A stretch of DNA of 21,009 nucleotides from the NCBI GenBank assembly GCA_002433805.1, contig DJIW01000119.1, positions 1 through 21,009 of the forward strand. The letters run 5' to 3'. The DNA is from Competibacteraceae bacterium UBA6584. Its GTDB lineage: Bacteria; Pseudomonadota; Gammaproteobacteria; Competibacterales; Competibacteraceae. Shown piece by piece: positions 15,391 to 21,009 of this stretch; within the stretch, counting starts at the first letter, position 1; each line of letters opens with the position of its first letter. Below the pieces are notes generated by a model. It was not told the DNA's origin, did not search any database, and was given only the letters and a program-made list of their open reading frames with translations. Both the position numbers and the translations under genes were made by a program.

Positions 15391-17712
15391 ATGTTAAGAA
15401 CTTTCAGCAACGTTAAATCCTGTTCCGTGACTCCCTACTTTCGTTTAGCCATTTTAGCGACTTGCACGGCTTTGGCGCTTGGATCGACCAGCGCGGCGCA
15501 GGCCAAGCCGCCGCCGCCTTCCGCCAGCGACTGGATCCGCTGCGAAGCCGATGAGCTGATGCAAGAAATCCTTCCGCTCGATCCCAAAATGTCGCCGCCA
15601 GAGCAAGCCGCGATCCAAGTCGAGGCCGGCCGAGTCGAATCGTCCTCGAACCAGTCACTGCTGGAAGGCGACGTCAGGCTCAGTCGCGGCGGGCAACGTT
15701 TGCGCGCCGAGCGCATGACCCTCGACCGCTCGACCAACCGCGCCCGAATCGAAACCCCCTTCGTCTACGGCGATTCCCGTCAAGCGCTGCGCGGCAAGCA
15801 AGCGGAAGTGGACTTGAACGCGGAAACCGGCTGGTTCAGGGAAGTCGATTATTATTTGCCGGAACGCGGCGCCCAAGGCTCCGCCGACGAAATCCGGCTG
15901 GATCGGAACAAGCGCCAGAGTCAGTTGGGGGACGCCAGCTATTCCACCTGCGCGCGCGGCCGCGAGGCGTGGGAGCTTCGCGCCCACAAGCTGACGCTGG
16001 ACAGCGTCAGCGGTCGCGGCACGGCCCGCGATCTGACGTTCGCGTTGTGGGGGGTGCCGGTATTGTATTTGCCTTATCTGTCGTTTCCGCTCAACGACGA
16101 ACGCCAATCGGGTTTTCTGTTCCCGCGCGTGGGCAGCACCAGCGCCACCGGCCTCGATCTGGCGCTTCCCTATTACTGGAATATCGCGCCGGACCAAGAC
16201 ATGACGGTCACGCCGCGCGTGATGAGCAAGCGCGGGGCTTTATTGGGTTTGGAATACCGCTTTCTAAGCCCCAAGACCCGAGGCCAGATCAGTCTGGAGT
16301 ACCTGCCTGACGACCGTCATTTCGGCGGCGATCGCGGGTCGTTCAACATTTCAAACCGCGCCGCGCCGCTGGCCAATCTCTACACCGATCTGCGCTATGA
16401 ATACGTCTCGGACGACCGCTACCTTCAGGATTTGAGCAACAACCTCGATTTCCTGACGGCCAATTACCTCGAACGGCATCTTGAAGCCCGCTACTTCGGC
16501 GATTGGTGGCAAGCGCTAGCGCGGGTTCAAGGTTATCAAATCCTCAACCCCGCCCTGTTCGCCCTGAGCGGAAAACCGTATCAACGGATGCCGCAGTTGC
16601 TGTTCGCCGGAGACTGGCCTTCCGGCCCGAGCGGCTTGAATTACCAGCTGCGGGGTGAACTGGTCAATTTCCAGCAAACCGATGTAGTGACCGGCACCCG
16701 GGTGGATGTGTGGCCGACCGTGGGCTGGACCCTGGAGCGGCCGGGCGGGTATCTCAAACCGCAGGCCGGATTTCGCTATACCGCTTACCAACTCGACGAT
16801 GCCAAGCCCGGCGCCAACGACGCGCCCTCGCGGGCCGCGCCCACCGCCAGCGTGGACAGCGGCCTGATCTTTGAACGGCCGCTTCAAGCCGATTGGCTGG
16901 GTATCGCCGCCGGGGGCATCCAAACGCTGGAGCCGCAACTGTTCTATCTATACGTACCCTATCGCAATCAGGACGATATTCCGATCTTCGACAGCGGCTT
17001 GATGGATCGCGATCACGATTGGCTGTTCCGTCGCAACCGCTTTACCGGCGCGGACCGGCTGGGCGACGCCAACCAATTGACCGCCGCCCTGACCACCCGC
17101 CTGATCGACGGGGCCAGCGGCCGCGAGCGGCTGCGCGCCAGCATCGGCCAAATCCAGTACTTCGAGGACCGCCGGGTCACCCTGAATCCCGCCGATCCCC
17201 CTGAAACCGCCGCCAACTCCGGGCTGATTACCCAAGGCCAAGTGAATCTGTCCTCCCGCTGGTCGCTGCAAGGCGGCGTGCAATTGGAGCCCGATAACAG
17301 CGACGTGCTGCGCACCGCGTTCGACGTGCGCTATTACGCCAATTCTCGCCAGTTGATCAACGTATCCTATTTGATCGACCGCGATCAGCCCGGCTTCGAT
17401 CTGGGCGATCAAATCCACTCCGCCGATGTGTCGCTGCTGTGGCCGTTGAACTCGCAATGGCGCGTCATGGCGCGTTGGAATCAGGCTTTGAATCTCGACC
17501 GCAATCTAGAAACCCTGGCCGGCGTGGAATATGAGGATTGTTGTTGGGCGGTGCGCGCGGTGGCGCGCCAGTACCGCAACACCCCCGCCGCGACCGACGC
17601 GCAAACCGCTTTTTACATGGAATTGGAGTTGAAAGGTTTGTCGCGCCTGGGCACCGGACTGGAAGCCTTATTGCAAAACTCCATCCTCGGTTATCAAACG
17701 TTCCGTAATTAG
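15391..17712 (+). CDS. lptD: LPS-assembly outer-membrane protein LptD
   Basis: LptD is the 26-strand outer-membrane barrel that, with LptE, inserts LPS into the outer leaflet. This 773-residue protein has a signal peptide ending near SAAQA (about residue 38), an OstA/LptA-like N-terminal domain (LLEGDVRLSRGGQRLRAERM), the SFPLNDERQSGFLFPRVG segment and a long aromatic-rich barrel. The four cysteines of the disulfide switch are present at C51, C187 and the adjacent pair C717-C718. The start is uncertain: ATG 15391 gives a long signal n-region, GTG 15427 a more typical one, and a TTG at 15367 seems least likely; none has a clear ribosome-binding site. SurA, its chaperone, is encoded 20 bases downstream. 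Confidence 0.95.
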   Translation: MLRTFSNVKSCSVTPYFRLAILATCTALALGSTSAAQAKPPPPSASDWIRCEADELMQEILPLDPKMSPPEQAAIQVEAGRVESSSNQSLLEGDVRLSRGGQRLRAERMTLDRSTNRARIETPFVYGDSRQALRGKQAEVDLNAETGWFREVDYYLPERGAQGSADEIRLDRNKRQSQLGDASYSTCARGREAWELRAHKLTLDSVSGRGTARDLTFALWGVPVLYLPYLSFPLNDERQSGFLFPRVGSTSATGLDLALPYYWNIAPDQDMTVTPRVMSKRGALLGLEYRFLSPKTRGQISLEYLPDDRHFGGDRGSFNISNRAAPLANLYTDLRYEYVSDDRYLQDLSNNLDFLTANYLERHLEARYFGDWWQALARVQGYQILNPALFALSGKPYQRMPQLLFAGDWPSGPSGLNYQLRGELVNFQQTDVVTGTRVDVWPTVGWTLERPGGYLKPQAGFRYTAYQLDDAKPGANDAPSRAAPTASVDSGLIFERPLQADWLGIAAGGIQTLEPQLFYLYVPYRNQDDIPIFDSGLMDRDHDWLFRRNRFTGADRLGDANQLTAALTTRLIDGASGRERLRASIGQIQYFEDRRVTLNPADPPETAANSGLITQGQVNLSSRWSLQGGVQLEPDNSDVLRTAFDVRYYANSRQLINVSYLIDRDQPGFDLGDQIHSADVSLLWPLNSQWRVMARWNQALNLDRNLETLAGVEYEDCCWAVRAVARQYRNTPAATDAQTAFYMELELKGLSRLGTGLEALLQNSILGYQTFRN

Positions 17713-17732
17713 CTTTCATCCCCGATATTCCA

Positions 17733-19178
17733 ATGAAAAAGTTGCTCTATTCCTTGACGCTCTGCTTGCTAGCATCCGCCGCGCCCGTTTCCGGATCGGC
17801 GCAATTGGTGTTCGGCCCCGGCCCGGAAGCGCCCGGAAGCGCGCTGGATGCCATCGTGGCGGTGGTGAACGACGATGTGATCACCCGCCGAGAGTTGAAT
17901 GAAGGCATCGGGCTGATCGAACGGCAGTTGCGGCAGCGGAAAGTGCCGATCCCGCCGCGCCCGGCGCTGGAACATCAGGTTTTGGAACGGATGATCTTGG
18001 CCCGGCTGCAGGCCCGCGCGGCGGAACGCAACGGTATCACCGTCGATGATGCAACCTTGAACACGGCCATCGAAACGCTCGCCCGCAACAATAAGATGAC
18101 CCTCAGTCAAATGCGCCAGACCGTCGAAAAAGACGGCATCCCTTACGCTAAATTTCGCGATGATGTGCGCCGGGAAATCATGGGGGCAAGGCTGCGCCAG
18201 AAACTGGTGGACAGCCAACTTCAAGTCTCCGAACAGGATGTGGAAAGCCTGCAGGCCCAACTCGCCAATCAAGGCGGCTTCGGTCTCGGCGCCGAGGAAG
18301 CCGGCGGCGGTGGCGGCGCGAGTCAATTTCATATCGCCCATATTCTGATCGCCTTGCCGGAAGGCCCCTCGCCCCAGCAAATCGAAGCCGCGCGGCGGCG
18401 GGCTGGTGAAATGCTAGCGCGATTGCGCAAGGGCGCGGATTTTCAACAACTGGCGGTCAGCGAATCCGGCGGCCCGCAAGCTTTGGAAGGCGGTGATCTG
18501 GGCTGGCGAAGCCTCGAACAATTGCCGACCGTGTTCGCGCCGGTGGTTCCAAAACTTCGGCCTGGCCAATACAGCGAGCCGATCCGCAGCCCCAGCGGCT
18601 TTCACATCGTCAAACTGTTGGAGGTCAGGGGTGGAGGCGAAGCGCCCGCGCGCGCGCGGCCCACCGCATCGACGAACCCACCCGCGACGATCACCGAGAC
18701 CCGCGCCCGACATATCCTGCTGCAAGCCTCCGCGCAGTTGTCCGACGATGAAGCCCGCCGACGGCTGGAACAATTGAGCGAGCGAATCCGAGGCGGTGAG
18801 GATTTCGAGACGCTGGCCAAGGCCAATTCCGACGACGCCACTTCCGGCGCGCGCGGGGGCGACTTGGGTTGGGTGGCGCCGGGCATGATGGTCCCTCAAT
18901 TCGAGCAAGCGATGAACGCCTTGCAGCCCAATCAGATCAGCACGCCTTTCAAAACGCCCTTTGGCTGGCACATCGTGCAAGTGCTCGAACGCCGGCAAGC
19001 GCGTCCTTCGCCGCAAATGGAGCGAGCCCGCGCCCGCGAAGCGCTGCTGCGGCGACGGTCCGATGAGGAATGGGAGTTGCTGATGCGACGCTTGCGCAAC
19101 GAAGCCTATGTGGAAATCCGTCTCGATCCGGCGGCGAGCGCGCCCGCCACCGAAACGCCCGCGACGGAAACGCCATGA
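17733..19178 (+). CDS. surA: periplasmic chaperone and peptidyl-prolyl isomerase SurA
   Basis: SurA escorts unfolded outer-membrane proteins, including LptD, across the periplasm. The 481-residue protein has a signal peptide (cleavage near GSA, about residue 23) and an N-terminal chaperone domain with AIVAVVNDDVITRRELNE. It has two parvulin domains (about 199-299, with GGDLGWRSLEQLP and PSGFHIVKLLE; about 322-420, with RARHILLQ, GGDLGWVAPG and FGWHIVQVLE) and a C-terminal helix. A Gly-rich insert (about 182-196) precedes the first parvulin domain and a Pro/Ala-rich linker separates the two. The tail ends in a direct repeat, ATETPATETP. It is somewhat longer than E. coli SurA (428). It follows lptD by 20 bases; no good ribosome-binding site is visible. 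Confidence 0.96.
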   Translation: MKKLLYSLTLCLLASAAPVSGSAQLVFGPGPEAPGSALDAIVAVVNDDVITRRELNEGIGLIERQLRQRKVPIPPRPALEHQVLERMILARLQARAAERNGITVDDATLNTAIETLARNNKMTLSQMRQTVEKDGIPYAKFRDDVRREIMGARLRQKLVDSQLQVSEQDVESLQAQLANQGGFGLGAEEAGGGGGASQFHIAHILIALPEGPSPQQIEAARRRAGEMLARLRKGADFQQLAVSESGGPQALEGGDLGWRSLEQLPTVFAPVVPKLRPGQYSEPIRSPSGFHIVKLLEVRGGGEAPARARPTASTNPPATITETRARHILLQASAQLSDDEARRRLEQLSERIRGGEDFETLAKANSDDATSGARGGDLGWVAPGMMVPQFEQAMNALQPNQISTPFKTPFGWHIVQVLERRQARPSPQMERARAREALLRRRSDEEWELLMRRLRNEAYVEIRLDPAASAPATETPATETP

Positions 19179-19194
19179 GCGCCGATCAGGCTCC

Positions 19195-19983
19195 GTGACC
19201 GCAAGCGAACGGCCGCACCGCCCGCGCAAACGGTTTGGCCAACACTTTCTACACGATGCGGACGTTATCGACCGCATCGTTGCGGCGATCCGACCCAAAG
19301 CCGGCGAGCGGCTGGTCGAGATCGGTCCGGGCTTAGGCGCTTTGACCCGTCCGCTGCTGCAAGTCGCGGGCGAGTTGGACGTCGTGGAGCTGGATCGCGA
19401 TTTGCTGGAACCGCTGCGCGCGCGCTGCGCGGGCGCGGGTGAGTTGCGGATTCACCATGCCGACGCTCTAACCTTTGATTTCGCCGCGCTACAAGGCGAT
19501 GGCCCGCGCTTGCGAATGGCGGGCAACTTGCCTTACAACATTTCCACGCCGCTGCTGTTTCACGTGCTGGACCAAGCCGATCACGTGCGCGATCTTCACT
19601 TCATGCTGCAACAGGAAGTGGTGGAACGCATGGCGGCAGCCCCAGGCGAGGACGCCTACGGCCGTCTGTCGGTGATGCTGCAATACCGCTGTCAGGTGGA
19701 AGCGTTATTCGAGGTCGGCCCGGAGTCCTTCCGACCGCCGCCCAAGGTCCGATCGGCCGTGGTGCGTTTGGTTCCACGTGAAACATTCCCGGTGGCGGTC
19801 CGCGACCAGCGGCGGTTTGCGGAAGTGGTGCGGCGGGCGTTTTCACAACGCCGCAAGACCCTGCGCAATGCCCTGAGCGGCCTGTTAGACGCCGGACAGA
19901 TCGAATCGGCGGGCGTCGATGCGGGCGCTCGGGCCGAGACCTTGGATCTGGCGGCCTTTGCGGCGCTTGGAAACGCTATCTGA
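19195..19983 (+). CDS. rsmA: 16S rRNA (adenine1518-N6/adenine1519-N6)-dimethyltransferase
   Basis: RsmA (KsgA) uses SAM to dimethylate two adjacent adenines near the 3' end of 16S rRNA during 30S assembly. KRFGQHFLHD (12-21) is the family N-terminal signature, VEIGPGLGALT (41-51) is the SAM-binding loop, ELDRD (65-69) the acidic ribose contact, and NLPYNIS (111-117) the catalytic motif. I chose GTG 19195, giving 262 residues with the expected short lead-in; an upstream extension of the frame reads as SurA in another frame. AGG lies 4 bases before the GTG. It lies 16 bases after surA with no pdxA in between. Codons about 192-197 contain a parS-like site. Confidence 0.95.
   Translation: MTASERPHRPRKRFGQHFLHDADVIDRIVAAIRPKAGERLVEIGPGLGALTRPLLQVAGELDVVELDRDLLEPLRARCAGAGELRIHHADALTFDFAALQGDGPRLRMAGNLPYNISTPLLFHVLDQADHVRDLHFMLQQEVVERMAAAPGEDAYGRLSVMLQYRCQVEALFEVGPESFRPPPKVRSAVVRLVPRETFPVAVRDQRRFAEVVRRAFSQRRKTLRNALSGLLDAGQIESAGVDAGARAETLDLAAFAALGNAI
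19770..19785 (+). promoter_or_regulatory. parS-like site inside rsmA
   Basis: GGTTCCACGTGAAACA matches the parS consensus TGTTNCACGTGAAACA except at the first base. It encodes VPRETF in rsmA, so it must satisfy both coding and ParB recognition. It is 10.4 kb from the glyS-gmhB pair and 13.7 kb from the palindromic site. Intragenic parS sites are known in other bacteria. Confidence 0.75.
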
Positions 19984-20003
19984 CAACCCTTGGAGTCAAA
20001 GCC

Positions 20004-20402
20004 ATGAAAGCCAAACCTCCTTCAGCCGGTGGAGGCCAATTGGATCAGGTTGTAGCCGCCGCCCGGCGCAACCGGGAACAACGCGAGCGCGACTACCGCG
20101 AGCAGGCTTTAAAACTTTACCCATGGATTTGCGGGCGTTGCGCCCGTGAATTCAACCGCCTGAACCTGCACGAACTGACGGTCCACCACCGCGACCACAA
20201 TCACGACCACAACCCCCCGGACGGCAGCAACTGGGAACTGCTTTGTCTTTACTGCCACGATAACGAGCACCAACGTTACGAAGAAGCCCGACTGAACGCC
20301 GGCGGCGGGAGCGCGGGCGCCCAACGGGGCGGCGCCACCCACAATCCGTTCGCCAATTTGAAAACGCTGCTCGACACCCGTAAAAACAGCCGCTCGAACT
20401 AA
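20004..20402 (+). CDS. yajD: YajD-family HNH nuclease-like protein
   Basis: This 132-residue protein matches the YajD family: a basic helical N terminus, YREQALKLYPWICGRCAREF (31-50, C43 and C46), ELTVHHRDHNHDHNPPDGSNWELLCLYCHDNEH (57-89, H61, H62, N76, C81, C84, H89), and the C-terminal NPFANLKTLL. The Cys pairs hold structural zinc, and the His/Asn residues form the HNH site. The cellular role of YajD is not established. It is not closely similar to the HNH protein at 1902-2501. TTGGAG about 9 bases upstream supports the ATG; the gap from rsmA is 20 bases. Confidence 0.92.
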   Translation: MKAKPPSAGGGQLDQVVAAARRNREQRERDYREQALKLYPWICGRCAREFNRLNLHELTVHHRDHNHDHNPPDGSNWELLCLYCHDNEHQRYEEARLNAGGGSAGAQRGGATHNPFANLKTLLDTRKNSRSN

Positions 20403-20530
20403 GGTGGCGACCCGCCAGCCTCGCGGCCGACTCGGATCAGCGGAATCGAGCGCCCGCTATTTTCCAGTGCCCAACTCGGTTAATCGCGGGTAAGATAGCG
20501 CCCCTGAGTTTCACTTGCAGGGGGTTTTTC
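20403..20530 (+). promoter_or_regulatory. yajD-fdxA intergenic region with a possible -10 element
   Basis: TAAGAT at 20491-20496 is a fair -10 match (5 of 6) upstream of fdxA, but no good -35 is seen at 16-18 bases. AGGGGG about 6 bases before the fdxA ATG is the ribosome-binding site. A small dyad TGGCG/CGCCA (20405-20417) follows the yajD stop without a T tract. Confidence 0.3.
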
Positions 20531-20854
20531 ATGACGTTCGTCGTTACCGAAAATTGCATTAAATGCAAGTACACCGACTGCGTGGAAGTCTGTCCGGTGG
20601 ACTGCTTCCACGAGGGACCGAATTTTCTGGTCATCGATCCCGACGAGTGCATCGACTGCACCTTATGCGAACCGGAGTGTCCGGCGCACGCCATCTTTTC
20701 CGAGGACGACCTGCCGTCCGATCAAGACCATTTTTTGGCCCTTAATGTCGAGTTGTCCAAGACCTGGCCGGTGATTACCGCCAAGAAGGATGCCCCGCCC
20801 GACGCGGCCGAATGGGACGGCAAACCGGATAAACTGCCTTATCTGGAACGCTGA
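20531..20854 (+). CDS. fdxA: seven-iron ferredoxin (3Fe-4S/4Fe-4S) FdxA
   Basis: This 107-residue soluble electron carrier closely resembles Azotobacter ferredoxin I. The ligands follow the seven-iron pattern: C9, C17 and C50 for the 3Fe-4S cluster, and C21, C40, C43 and C46 for the 4Fe-4S cluster, with C12 and C25 unliganded. The long C-terminal extension after residue 55, ending in DKLPYLER, is also typical. Its partner enzyme is not shown by context. It is flanked by a possible upstream -10 and a terminator-like hairpin at 20919-20943, so it is probably transcribed on its own. Confidence 0.96.
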   Translation: MTFVVTENCIKCKYTDCVEVCPVDCFHEGPNFLVIDPDECIDCTLCEPECPAHAIFSEDDLPSDQDHFLALNVELSKTWPVITAKKDAPPDAAEWDGKPDKLPYLER

Positions 20855-20918
20855 CGGCAGCGGAGTTGTAGGTCCGATTTTCTATTTTGCATCGCCAAGC
20901 CTTTATCTTGTTTGACTC

Positions 20919-20943
20919 GCCGTCGCCGGCTGGCGCGGCTTTT
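20919..20943 (+). terminator. intrinsic terminator after fdxA
   Basis: GCCG-T-CGCC pairs with GGCGCGGC as an 8-bp stem with one bulged T and a GGCT loop, followed directly by TTTT. It lies 65 bases after the fdxA stop and 14 bases before the next start codon. Confidence 0.55.
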
Positions 20944-20957
20944 GTGGAAAACCAACG

Positions 20958-21009
20958 ATGAGCGAATCGCCTTACGTCATCGACGTCAATCAATACAATT
21001 TCACTCAGA
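20958..21009 (+). CDS. thioredoxin-family protein (CnoX/YbbN-like), N-terminal fragment
   Basis: Only 17 codons are present before the window ends. MSESPYVIDVNQYNF matches the start of the thioredoxin-fold co-chaperone family CnoX/YbbN, whose members typically begin MSE-x-PY-x-x-DV-x-x-x-NF. The CxxC or SxxC site and the TPR part are beyond the window. The closeness of the fdxA terminator means its promoter, if separate, would have to overlap that hairpin. Confidence 0.6.
   Translation, partial: MSESPYVIDVNQYNFTQ

Noticed and set aside
19556..19590. Two more CACGTG hexamers in rsmA (TGTTTCACGTGCTGGA and TCACGTGCGC)
   Set aside because: Only one half of the first matches parS and neither half of the second does beyond the hexamer. 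They encode conserved RsmA residues (LFHVLDQADHV).
1..21009. CRISPR arrays, tRNA or rRNA genes, insertion sequences
   Set aside because: I saw no regularly spaced repeats, no tRNA-like or rRNA-like stretch and no transposase frame on either strand. A tool search for tRNAs was not possible.

Overview
The window looks like a piece of the main chromosome of a GC-rich gammaproteobacterium. The evidence is the run lptD-surA-rsmA with the MurNAc-recycling pair amgK-murU diverging from lptD, the block glyQ-glyS-gmhB-plsC, a YajD-type HNH protein and an Azotobacter-type seven-iron ferredoxin. Gene content resembles Pseudomonas, where glyQS-gmhB-plsC lies close to the origin and amgK-murU/lptD-surA-rsmA forms another conserved block; here the two blocks are joined. 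Genus is not determinable from sequence alone.

Layout: 1-1574 (minus) is a three-subunit proton-translocating transhydrogenase operon, pntAA-pntAB-pntB, with pntB cut by the window edge. 1575-1901 is intergenic and carries an intrinsic-terminator-like hairpin in the pnt leader. 1902-3168 (plus) holds an HNH nuclease-like gene and a cupin gene. 3173-6024 (minus) is a two-gene unit: a zinc-ribbon membrane protein with a Toprim-like domain, then an asparagine-synthetase homologue whose glutaminase half has lost key residues. 6281-11521 (plus) is glyQ-glyS, gmhB, plsC and phoU. 11582-15341 (minus) is amgK-murU-DUF4139, linked by 4-bp start/stop overlaps. 15391-19983 (plus) is lptD-surA-rsmA, lacking the pdxA gene that usually sits between surA and rsmA. 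20004-21009 (plus) is yajD, fdxA and the first codons of a thioredoxin-like protein.

The strongest signal outside the genes is a set of four close matches to the chromosomal centromere sequence parS (TGTTNCACGTGAAACA): one in a 30-bp perfect palindrome upstream of glyQ, an inverted pair between glyS and gmhB, and one inside the rsmA coding sequence. This suggests the window is ParB-bound and origin-proximal, although parAB, dnaA and an origin are not in it. The less characterised candidate is the Toprim-like/asparagine-synthetase-like gene pair. Most of the remaining genes are housekeeping: translation (glyQS, rsmA), envelope assembly (lptD, surA, gmhB, plsC), wall recycling (amgK, murU), redox (pnt, fdxA) and phosphate signalling (phoU).
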